A DNA stretch of 64,000 bases, from contig VZQC01006589.1 of assembly GCA_009823505.1 (NCBI GenBank), positions 6,985,564 to 7,049,563 on the forward strand, read 5' to 3'. Shown here in pieces: positions 55,178 through 64,000 of this stretch (position 1 is the first letter of the stretch; the number at the start of each line of letters is the position of its first letter). Source of the DNA: Rhizomys pruinosus (lineage: Eukaryota; Chordata; Mammalia; Rodentia; Spalacidae). Below the pieces are notes generated by a model. That model saw only the letters and a list, made by a program, of their open reading frames with translations. It made no database searches and was not told where the DNA came from. Position numbers and translations under genes: made by a program.

Positions 55178-56639
55178 GCTGAGAACTTTTCCAATCATAT
55201 GTAACCCAACAAAGCAAATCATACACGGAAGACTGTTAGGAAAGTTTCTGATGAACATACATGGCAAATGTGTCCTTTTGCCTTTGTTTCCACTCAATAA
55301 TTTATTATCATACTTTCTCTGAGTTATTGCACCCTTTGGATTTCTGTTCTCTTTTCTTCTAGTACTTTTCATCTAGTTCAGACAGCTGCCAGACTCTTTT
55401 TTATAAAATAAATGCATAATCCTTTTCCTTAATGTTTGACCTGTTTCCTACTAGCTGCCCCATTTTTCTAATAGTAAATTCAGAGCATTTAATGAAGGTA
55501 CTCAGCCTCCAGTACTCTAAGAATTTAATACATTTACATGGATCCAAATTTCCTATGATTCTGAAACTGTAAATCATCCACAGTAAGATAGAAGTGTTTT
55601 AGAAGGATGTTAAGAGAGGTAACAAACATTGACTCATGCTTGAGTTATTGTCTCCTTAAAGATTTAGATAATTCATAATATGATAATGAATACCAATGAA
55701 CCCTAGTTTACAAAAAGCATGCCTACAGGACACCTGGCTTAAGAAACATATAATGGATTTGGGAAAACAGAAAGTGTCAGACTTATGTCAGAGCTTAAAT
55801 GAAATGTTTGAGTCCACTTTCTCTTCAGCCAAGTCAGTCACACATTTAATAATTTGATAAGGCTTTGAAGACTCACCTGGTCTTGCCTAGTCTGAAGAAT
55901 CATGCCAAACACCTAATCATATTACACAGATCTTTGACTGCTTTCTATTCCCTCTTTTGTAATTTTTAAGCTACTCAAGCAAAACAAGTTTCTCATTTCC
56001 AATGAACCATGATTTCTCCACATTCTGTTGCTGTGACACGTTTCATTGCTTATGGCGGAATATCCCCAAGCCCTTCTTAGCTGAATAATTTCTACCCAGC
56101 TTCACAACTCAGTTCATATATCCACAATCTAATACATCTTCACTGCTCCTATATCTGAGGAGCCATCCTGCTCTGTACAAGGACAGCACACCAGTGTTCA
56201 ACCCTTCTGCGATACTTTGCATGGTTGATAAAATTCGAGGTTGATTTATGGCTTGGCCCAAATGATAGTTGTGAGCATTCCCCAGGGCCAGGACTTTATA
56301 TGCCCCTTCAACATTCATCACTGTCATCCTCACCATTTTGACTTCTTGTGGACATATTCTACATTCAATTCTGTTCCTGTGATATAATACTCTGAAGAGA
56401 AGTAACTTAGAGAGGAAAGGGTTTGCTTAGAGGTTGCAGTCTCATATTGAGAGAATTCAGAGCAGAACTTCAGGAGGGAACTTCAAAGTATGTTTGCTCC
56501 TGGCCCAAACAGCTTCAACTAATCAAGGAAGCCACTAATAGTCAAGGAAACAAGACAAAAATCATGAAGAATCCTGCTTGCTGGTTATCAAGCCAGCTTA
56601 AATTTATTTAGGTTCCTTTAAAAAAACACAAACATTTAT
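55178..56639. other. No recognised feature
   Basis: About 1.5 kb of unique-looking sequence with only short frames. Confidence 0.45.
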
Positions 56640-56820
56640 TTTATTTTGTTTGCATGCATGGCTCTGCATGGTTTCATGCAGTAATGAGTGTGCATAACAA
56701 CAGGAGCCAGGAGTTGAGTATCCTGGAGCTGGAGTTACAGGCAGGTATGAGCTGTCAGGCTTGCATATCAGGAAAAAGAAATGATGTTGCAAGGGCATTT
56801 GCAGGTGCTCTTAACCACTA
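56640..56820 (-). mobile_element. B2 SINE, degenerate, minus strand
   Basis: The plus strand shows 'tcctggagctggagttacag' and 'ggtgctcttaaccactacaa' in B2 spacing after a T-rich start. Confidence 0.65.
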
Positions 56821-56989
56821 CAATGACTATATACCCAGCTATCATTCCTATGTAGTTCATGACCTCCTGCCTGAGGTGGGCACTCTCCACAGTGGGCTTG
56901 TCTCTTCTACATAAAGGACAGTCAAGACAACCCATCAAAGACTTGACCACAGGCCAATCTGATCTAGGAGTTCTTCATTTGATGCTCTC
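56821..56989. other. Unassigned, repeat-like
   Basis: 'cccacagtgggcttgtctct' and 'gaccacaggccaatctgatc' feel like a dispersed rodent repeat, but I cannot name it. Confidence 0.3.
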
Positions 56990-57778
56990 AGAGTGGGAGG
57001 AAATCTTCACCATGATTCATCTGACAGCAGTAGCATCAAGAATATATAGACTACTCAAAAAACAAAGAAGTAAGAAAACTAATGACCTATTCAAAAGATG
57101 GAGTAAAGAGCTGAACAGAGACTTCACCAGTGAGGAAGTAAATATACCTGAGAAACATCTTAAAAAGTGTTCAACATCATTAATAATTTAGGAAATGCAG
57201 TTTAAAACCACTCTCAGATATCATCTCATCTCACTCCCATAAGACTAGCTAAGATCAAGAACACAAAAGACACCAAATGCTGGAGAGGCTGTGGGGAAAG
57301 GGGAACACTCATCCACTGTTGGTGGGAATGTAAACTTGTACAACCATCATGGAAATCAGTGTGCAAAATCCTTAAAAGACTCAAAACGAGCCTTCCACCT
57401 GATCCAATCATACCACTCCTGGGTATATATCCAAAAGACTCATCTTACCACAAAGATACATGCACAGCTATGTTTATTGCAGCTCGTTTCACAATAGCAA
57501 AGAGTGGAACCAACCCAAATGCCCCTCAACTGATAAATGGATGACAAAAATGTGGTACGTCTACATAATGGAGTACTACTCAGCTGTAAAGAAGTATGAC
57601 ATCATGAATTTTCCAGGTAAATGGATGGAACTTGAAGCCATTATGTTAAGTGAAGTAAGTCCCAGAAAAACAAGCATTTGTGGATGTTAACACCAAATCC
57701 CCAGATGAAAGGCAAGCTGAACATTATTGTTATATTTCTGTTTATCTGAAAGCAACTGTGTTGTTATAATGTAAATCT
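56990..57778 (+). pseudogene. 5'-truncated L1: ORF2 C-terminal and start of 3' UTR, plus strand
   Basis: It covers the last part of ORF2. Frames at 56859-57191 and 57359-57690 give SLIIxEM..., [29 protein letters not shown] and GKWMELEAIMLSEV, ending about 57690. The 3' UTR then starts ('aggcaagctgaacattattg') and is cut off by a B2 tail at 57779. At least two frameshifts. The Cys-rich motif region (around 57283-57350) is out of frame. Confidence 0.88.
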
Positions 57779-57846
57779 TTTTTTATTTTTTTATTAATTT
57801 TTATTTATTTCTGTATGTGTATGAATGTACTGTCTGCATGCAAGTC
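57779..57846 (-). mobile_element. B2 SINE remnant (tail only), minus strand
   Basis: Only the tail and about 35 bp of the 3' part of a B2 remain ('tgtatgtgtatgaatgtact', 'gtctgcatgcaagtc'). The sequence then switches directly to L1-B ORF2. The head is missing, so a deletion breakpoint lies at 57846/57847. Confidence 0.85.
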
Positions 57847-59707
57847 GGACTTTGAACATGAAGGGATGCTGGATTTTGTCAAAGGCTTTTTCAGTATCAA
57901 TTGAGATGATGGTGTGGTTTTTCTCTTTCATTCCATTTATGTATTTGATGATGTTTATTGATTTTCATATGTTGAACCATCCCTGCATCTCTGGTATGAA
58001 TCCAACTTGGTCATGATGGATGATATTCTTGATGTGGGTCTGTATGCGATTTGCCAATATCCTGTTTAGAATTTTGGCATCTGTGTGCATTAGGGAGATG
58101 GGTCTATAGTTCTCCTTTTTAGTTGTATCTTTGCCTGGTTTGGGTAATAGAGTGATGCTAGCTTCATAGAAGGAGTTTGGGAGAATTCTCTCTGATTGTA
58201 TCCTTCTAAACAGTTTCAGTAATAATGGTTGTAGGTCTTTTTGAAATGTTTTATAAAATTCTGCCATGAAACCATCTGGGCCTGGGCATTTTTTAGTTGG
58301 GAGTTTCTTACTATGTCCTCAATTTTTTAAAATATTGTGGGTGTGTTTAAGCTGCTGATCTCTTCTTGGCCAAGCTTTGGTGATTCCCACGATTTCTGAT
58401 ATTCATCCATTTCTTCTAGGTTTTCAAAATTGGTAAATTATAGGCTCTTGAAATATTCCCGTATGATTTTCTGGATCTTTTCCTTGTCTGTTGTGATATT
58501 TCCCTTTTCATCACGGATTGTATTGATTTGGAGTTGTTCCTTCTTTCTTTTGGTTAACTGGGCTAGAGGTCTGTCTATCTTGTTTATTCTTTCAAAGAAC
58601 CAACTTTTGGATTCATTGATTTTTTTGTATTGTTTTCTTTGTTTCTATTTCATTGATTTCTACTCTGATTTTTGTTATTTCTTCCTGTCTGTTGCGTTTA
58701 GGGTTCATCTGTTGTTGCCTCTCAAGTGCTTTTAGCTGTAGTGTTAGATCATTCACTTGTGCTCTTTCTGTTTTTCTAATGTAGGCACCCAGGGCTATAA
58801 ACTTCCCTCTTAGGACTGCTTTTAAGGTATCCCATAAGTTTTGTTGTGTTGTATTGTCATTGTCATTCAGTTCCAGGAATGTTTTTATTTCTTTCTTTAT
58901 CTCTTCCTTGACCCATTCATTATTCAAGAGTGTGTTGTTTAGTCTCCATGTGTTCTTGTAGGCAGGAGGGCTTGTCCTGGTGTTGATGTTGAGCTTCATT
59001 GCACTGTGGTCTGACAGGATGCATGAAATTATTTCAATCTTTTTGTATTTGTAGAGGTTTCTTCTGTGTCCCAGGATGTGGTCGATTTTGGAGAATGTTC
59101 CGTGGGGTGCTGAGTAGAAAGTGTATTCTCTGGTATTAGGATGGAATGTTCGGTAGAGGTCTATGAGGTCCATTTGGTGTATCATATCGTTCAGTTCAGA
59201 TGTCTCTCTGTTTATTTTTTGTCCTGTTGACCTATCCAAAGGACTCAGTGGGGTATTGAAATCTCCCACTATGAGTGTGCTGGGGTTAGTCTGTGACTTG
59301 TGGTCCTGGAGAATTGTCTTTATAAAGTTTGGTGCACCAGAATTTGGGGCATATATATTCATAATTGTGAAATCTTCTTGGTGGATTGTTCCTTTGATGA
59401 AAATGTAATGGCCTTCTTTGTCTCTTCTGATTTCTTTTACTTTGAAGTCTATTTTATCCGATATTAAAATAGCAACACCTGCTTTCTTTTTGGTACCATT
59501 TGCTTGGAATATTTTTTTCCATCCCTTCACTTTAAGGTGGTGCCTGTCCTTGAAGGTAAGATGTGTTTCTTGCAGACAGCATATCGATGGATTCTGTTTC
59601 CTAATCCAGTCTCCCAGTCTATGTCTTTTGATTGGGGAATTTAGTCCATTAATATTTAAGGTTATGACTGATAGGTTTGTGTTGCTTCCTTTTGCCTTAT
59701 TATCCAT
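57847..59707 (-). pseudogene. L1-B ORF2, endonuclease open, RT truncated
   Basis: From Met at 59707, 364 codons are open (to 58613). They hold the AP-like endonuclease with LNINGLN (near residue 18), QETHLT (near 47), [25 protein letters not shown] and LSDHSA (Ser-Asp-His), all characteristic catalytic or structural positions of L1 endonuclease. After a frameshift near 58613 the RT N-terminal region resumes out of phase, and a 100-codon piece at 58267-57965 includes LLPKPGKD...NYRPISL and [17 protein letters not shown]. The element stops at 57847 just after motif A begins. The catalytic ADD box and the Cys-rich domain are absent, so it cannot retrotranspose. Confidence 0.93.
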
Positions 59708-59748
59708 CTGCGGTTTTGATTTAGGTTTCTACTTCTGCAGTTATGCTT

Positions 59749-60817
59749 TTATTGATTTCTCCTTCTAGTTGCCTGGGGTTGGTTGCTCCTTTCTTCTGTT
59801 CTTTGGATTGCTTCAAGTATTCTCTGAAGGGTTGGTTTTCCGGACATGTATTCTTTCAAGTTGTTTATGTCATGGAAGATTTTCCTCTCTCCTTCCACTA
59901 TGATTGACATTTTTGCTGGGTATAGTAACCTGGGCTGGCATCCATTGTCCCTCAACACTGGGAATGCTTTGCTCCAGGTTCTTCTTGCCTTCATCGTTTG
60001 CTGTGAGAAGTCCGTTGTTATTCTGATAGGTTTCCCCTTATAGGTCACTTGTTGTTTTTCTCTTGTCGCTTTAAGAATTTTCTCTTTGTTTTGGGTGTCC
60101 AGCATTTTAACTATGATGTGGCGTGGAGAATTTCTTTTCTGATCTTGTCTGTTTGGAGTTCTATGTGCTTCTTGTATTGGTATTGGTTTGTCCTTTTTTA
60201 GTTTGGGGAAGTTTTCATCTATTATTCTGTTGAAGATCTGATCAATACCTTTCTCTTGGGATTCTTCTCCTTCCTCTATTCCTATGATGCGGAGGTTTGA
60301 TCTTTTCATAGTGTCCCACAGCTCCTGGTTGTTCCATTTTTGTGTATTTTTAAATTTTTCATAATCTTTCCTTGAGGTTTTTAGTTGTTCTGTGTTATCT
60401 TCCAGGTCTGATATTCTTTGTTCTGCTTCCTCCATTCTGCTTCTGAGGCTTTTTCCATTCCTTTCCTCTTGAATGGATGAGTGTTTGATTTCCTTTTTCA
60501 TTTCCTCTTCTGATTTCTTTAGTATTTCTACTTTTTTTTTTTTTTTTTTGGAGCTTCTCAATCTCTTCCTGTTGCTCTTTGCTTCGATGATTGGTTTCCT
60601 TATCTTTTTCAGCATGTGATCTTTTCAGTGTTTCCAGTTCGTTCCAGAGTTTGTCATTCTCTCTCTCTAGGTCCTTCTTGAGTTCTTCATTCTCTTTTCT
60701 TAGTTCTCTGATTTGCTCTTTATAATCTTGTAGTTCTTTAAATATGTTCCCAATTGTGTTTCTGATATCTGTGTCGTGGGCCATCCCTAGGGGGATCCCA
60801 CTGTAGGAATCTTCCAT
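59749..60817 (-). pseudogene. L1-B ORF1, one frameshift at an A18 run
   Basis: The N-terminal frame 60817-60395 (MEDSYSGIPLGMAHDTDIRN...) covers the leader and coiled coil. The second frame 60615-59749 (288 codons) covers the rest of the coil, the RRM with MKRSNLRIIGIEEGEE and the C-terminal domain (TYKGKPIRITTDF...TWSKAFPVLRDNG) to a proper stop. The two frames are joined at a pure T18 run on the plus strand (60532-60549; A18 in the message), where slippage explains the frameshift. The coil has one copy of the 33-nt unit that is triplicated in L1-A. An upstream in-frame Met equivalent to the L1-A start is not obvious. Confidence 0.92.
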
Positions 60818-60819
60818 AG

Positions 60820-61320
60820 GGTTGGTAGAGCTTGTTGCGGGATTATCCTGCCCCTTTCAGGTGTTGTCTCTTCTTCGTGTTACTGGCATATGAGTTTCTC
60901 CTTGCCCGTATTCTAATGTAAGTCCTAAATGCCTCTTCACTGTGTTGGAGGCTTGCTTTGCTTGCCTCCTTCAGATGCCTTTGTAATCCAAGTTGGAGGG
61001 GGAGGCGGCGGAGGGGGGGCAGGGACTGAGGGCGGGCTCTGCCCTGGCACCTGCGCTTGCCTGAGCTGGTCTCAGGAGATGTCAGATAGAGACTGACACA
61101 ACCCCACTTTTTATACCAGGTGGGAGGAACTCCGCCCCCACAGCCACAAAAGCCAATTAAGCCAAAGACAACTGGATTAACGGATTAACTAGATGAAATC
61201 AGTCACTGGATTAATGGATTAACTAGATGAAATCAATCAACAATCAGCCTTGCTGAAGCACTCAGCTGCTGCCTAACTACCTGAGCTTGCCTGAGCTGGT
61301 CTCGGGAGATCTCCAATGAT
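60820..61320 (-). promoter_or_regulatory. L1-B 5' UTR
   Basis: GC-rich compared with everything else here. Between 60990 and 61140 lie a G-rich block (ggaggcggcggagggggggc) and 'ccccactttttataccaggt'. A motif gcttgcctgagctggtctc occurs at 61055 and 61285, 230 bp apart, and a 34-bp tandem repeat (actggattaa...) lies at 61171-61204 and 61205-61238. This is the layout of a repeat-containing rodent L1 promoter region. After 'tgcctccttcagatgcc' (60965-60981) it shares nothing visible with the L1-A leader. Confidence 0.65.
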
Positions 61321-61639
61321 GTGCTTTCTTAATGCAATGCATTGCCCATGCAGTAGCTCCAAAAGCACTCAATAACTGTCTAAGCTTAAGTGCAATATTG
61401 TTAATTGATAGAAGTAATTTTGGTGCTTCTTAATGTAGCAAATCTCTAAGTGAGCAATAAAATTACTGGAGAGCATAAAACATGCAAATCCTTTTAATTT
61501 AACAGTAAGTTCAAGGCCAAGTTAAATGTGAGTTGCACGTAATACAGCCTGGTGAACTGTGGGAAGATTATGACTTCTATCATTTGATGTAACTTTATGA
61601 AGTACATTGATTCTCCCCTCGATGAAGCAACTTTCTTCT
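61321..61639. other. No recognised feature
   Basis: Unique-looking sequence beyond the 5' end of L1-B. I find no clear target duplication. Confidence 0.35.
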
Positions 61640-61867
61640 TTTTATTTTAGTTATCATTTTTATTATTTTTTTGTATGCACGTATTGTCTGCATTGTTCTA
61701 AGTGCAACTGTGTCATGCACTGCCCATGGAAAACAGAAGAGGGCATGGGATCTCCTGGACCTGGAGTTTATGGAAGATTTTTAGCCATCGTGCCGGTACT
61801 GATATTTGAAACTGGGTCTTCTGCAAGAGAATCCAGTGCTCTTAACCACTGACCCATCTCTCCAGCC
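61640..61867 (-). mobile_element. B2 SINE, minus strand
   Basis: T-rich tail, 'gggatctcctggacctggag', 'gaaactgggtcttctgcaag', 'tgctcttaaccactgaccca' and 'tctccagcccc'. Diverged and without the 17-bp duplication. Confidence 0.9.
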
Positions 61868-62631
61868 CCAAAGCAATAGTCTTCTAATGTGCTTAGAATG
61901 TATCCCCCCTTTCGTGTTTCCACATATCCCATAATTGTGATGTTAAAACGTTGTACATATCTCCAGTGAATTTGGAAGTGTTTTGGAAGGAATTAAACCA
62001 ACACCAAGCTTGGACTAAAGCTTGGGTTATCAAATCTCTTTCAAGATTTTGGAAGACATTATTTTAGAATGAATACTAATTAAATATATTGGCCACCAAA
62101 TATTCATATTTAAAATATGAATTCTCAGTGTAAAGAAGTTTTCAACATACATCAGGATGCTTTCATATAGGTTACTGGAATACGAAAGCTTCCATTTCCT
62201 TCTCTTTAGATGCACTTTAGTGGAAAATATTGAGTGGTGCAGACCCATAACTTCACTATTTGAATACTAAATGTATTTTACCTTTTGTAAAATGTTTATT
62301 TTACAAAAGTATTACATAATTCTGTGGAAAAATTCAGTCCCTATGATTAATAATGAGTATAATAACTCACATTTATTAAACAGAAATAAAATGTATGTTA
62401 GTAATTGGTCATATTAAATAACCAAATTCAATCATGGCAAAGCACCTTCCTTTGAACCTCACGCAGAGAGTTCAGGTTGTCATGTCATGTGGCTGAGAAG
62501 GATGTCCACCTGAGTTTGCCTTATTGTGGACCCGGAGCTCTTGGCCTGTATATCTCACCTTTACAGATATCGTCACAGACACCCACTGTACTTTCAGATG
62601 AGCACCAGGAGGAAATGTAGGCCTCCTCCAC
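61868..62631. other. No recognised feature
   Basis: Unique-looking AT-rich sequence. Confidence 0.4.
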
Positions 62632-62811
62632 AAGGAATCTTCTACCACACACTTCACAAGGAGTCCCCTACCACACACTCCATGAGGGGTCCCCTACCGC
62701 ACACTCCACGAGGAGTCTCCTACCACACTCCACAAGGAGTCTCCTACCACACACTCCACCAGTAATCTTCTACCACACATTCCACAAGGAGTCTTCTACC
62801 ACACATTTCAG
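62632..62811. repeat. 26-bp minisatellite (7 units)
   Basis: Units follow aaggagtcyyctaccacaca + cttcac/ctccac. Seven units, one of 24 bp, with 1-5 substitutions each. Because 26 is not a multiple of three, the repetitive peptide seen in one frame is not selected coding sequence. Confidence 0.93.
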
Positions 62812-64000
62812 CTTTCCTTAAGAACCGAGCTTAAGTCTTTATTTACTGAACACTTGACACCAAAAAAATTACCTGCAACCCCTGCAATCCCACTACATAA
62901 GATAACTCCTCTGTTCTTTGCCAGAATCCTCCATGAATGTATTTCGTCACCACCAATTTACCGGAGGGGCCACAGATGTTGAGTGCTCTGAGAAGGACAC
63001 ATGACTCTCGAGCTATATTTAATTGAAAACATTGGGAGAAGAGGAAATTAAAGGAGCATTCTTCATCTTCCAAAGGGAAAACTGTGCTTGATCTGATGTC
63101 ACACTTACAGGATGGCCCTATGGCAGCACACAGCAGAGGTACCTCCTGTATTGAAATTGGCTAGATAGTATTGAGGGATTCCTTCCATTTGTTTATCCCA
63201 AAAGCATCTCACTGTACTTGAGAAAAAAAACAAAAACAATGATTAATATTATGTTTTAAGCCAAGAAAAAAGATGTGACCTGTTGTTGCTTAAATTCAAC
63301 TTCAAGATGGCTGCCTCATGTGATTCATTCTGATGTAACTATTGGATCTGACTGGCATGAGATCTGAAAGATGTCATTTTATATTGTGCCACAATATAAA
63401 TCATTTAAAAATGTTAGCTCCCTTTTCATTTCTGAAGTCAAAACATCATCTTAAGTGCTTTCATTGGAATAACGTGAAGATCTCAGTGATTCCTTTAATA
63501 AAATCTGCAATCAAATATCACACCATACTCCTCATCCCCACAGCCTATTTTCCCCACTGATATTCAGATTTCACTGGGATGTTACTAGCTTTCTTCTGTC
63601 AAAGAATACCTTTTCACTGAATGGAATAACAGAAAATAATGCTTTGAGTCAGAGAATAAAATAAATGATTTGACTTCAACCCTCTGTAATAAAATTCGGG
63701 CATTGTAACTCATTATTTCCCTTCAAATCTTTTAATAAGATGGCAGCAGAATTGATGCTATGTTCCCCCATGCCCAGATCACAGCTCATTTAGTACAAAA
63801 GACTTTGCTTTGTATACCATGTTTAGACAACATATTTCATTTTATAGAAAGAGTCCACACTTTTACATTGCTAACCCAGATTTTTTTATTCCATAGCTAA
63901 ATAGAGTGAAATGACATTCCACATAATGACTGATGATTATTGTATAGTTTTCACCATGGAGTTTGCCACCAATACTGACTTTCTTGTCTGAGCTTCCTCA
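62812..64000. other. No recognised feature
   Basis: Unique-looking AT-rich sequence to the end of the window. Short frames (62843-63073, 63342-63560) have no domain. Confidence 0.45.

Larger units (their letters stand above)
57847..61320 (-). mobile_element. L1-B: LINE-1 with 5' UTR, ORF1 and half of ORF2, minus strand
   Basis: Runs right to left: 5' UTR about 61320-60820, ORF1 60817-59749, 41-bp spacer, ORF2 59707 to the breakpoint at 57847. The 3' half of ORF2 and the 3' UTR are gone. It is less decayed than L1-A: the endonuclease segment is open for 364 codons and ORF1 is open for 288 codons. The left end is a deletion rather than a normal 5' truncation, because it is the 3' part that is lost. 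Confidence 0.92.

Noticed and set aside
56990..61320. Classic twin-primed (5'-inverted) single L1 insertion
   Set aside because: Twin priming would place the inverted 5' part before the sense 3' part. Here the order is opposite and a broken B2 lies at the join.

Overview
The window looks like intergenic or intronic nuclear DNA from a muroid rodent. It carries B2, B1 and B3 SINEs, L1 elements of rodent type, solo LTRs of rodent endogenous retroviruses, MaLR/ORR1-like and ERVL-like LTRs, and many microsatellites. B2 is a muroid marker. The youngest B2 copies share a 17-bp internal duplication that I do not recognise from mouse or rat, so a cricetid or another non-Mus/Rattus lineage is plausible; the species is not determinable. 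I find no host protein-coding exon, tRNA gene or other functional RNA gene that I can support. The coding-looking stretches are decayed L1 ORFs, and one unexplained 155-codon reading frame lies at 35222-35689.

Layout. 1-4.5 kb: unique AT-rich DNA, a TTCC microsatellite and a very young retroposon (2821-3276). 4.5-7.1 kb: a rearranged block with a 46-bp duplication, a B2, a 49-bp minisatellite, a perfect 64-bp palindrome and a 166-bp inverted repeat. 7.1-18.3 kb: almost solid L1, all decayed. A 4.6-kb minus-strand L1 (L1-A, 11555-16175) is nested in an older minus-strand L1, with older L1 3' UTR pieces to the left. 18.7-21.0 kb: a B2, two solo LTRs with target duplications, and a chimeric B2/B1 SINE. 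24-26.4 kb: a 32-bp minisatellite at two loci inside a local duplication, the second lying in the loop of a long inverted repeat. 27.1-29.2 kb: an ERVL-like LTR element with two LTRs, a tRNA-Leu-type primer site and a non-coding interior, with a B2 nested in its right LTR.

29.4-41.6 kb: L1 fragments (one carrying a nested B1), two longer diverged copies of the young retroposon family (one fused to a 5S rRNA retropseudogene at 39235-39354), MaLR-like LTRs and a 1.2-kb old L1 3' UTR. 41.6-56.6 kb: mostly unique AT-rich DNA with scattered SINEs, one ORR1-like LTR containing a B1, and at 52153-52745 a second very young retroposon copy that differs from the first at one base over about 420 bp. 57.0-61.3 kb: a plus-strand L1 3' end joined, through a broken B2, to a minus-strand L1 (L1-B) that keeps its 5' UTR, ORF1 and an apparently complete endonuclease domain but has lost the catalytic half of its reverse transcriptase. 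61.6-64 kb: a B2, a 26-bp minisatellite and unique sequence.

Nothing here works as a pathway. The retroposons are linked mechanistically: L1-type proteins supplied in trans explain the A-tails and 12-17-bp target duplications on B2, B1, the chimeric SINE and the young retroposon. The best candidates for something undescribed are the young retroposon family with an L1-like G-rich 3' tail (one copy with a 3' transduction), the chimeric B2/B1 SINE, the retroposon/5S fusion, and the two inverted-repeat plus minisatellite rearrangements. Family names come from recalled sequence similarity only and should be confirmed by masking against a repeat library.
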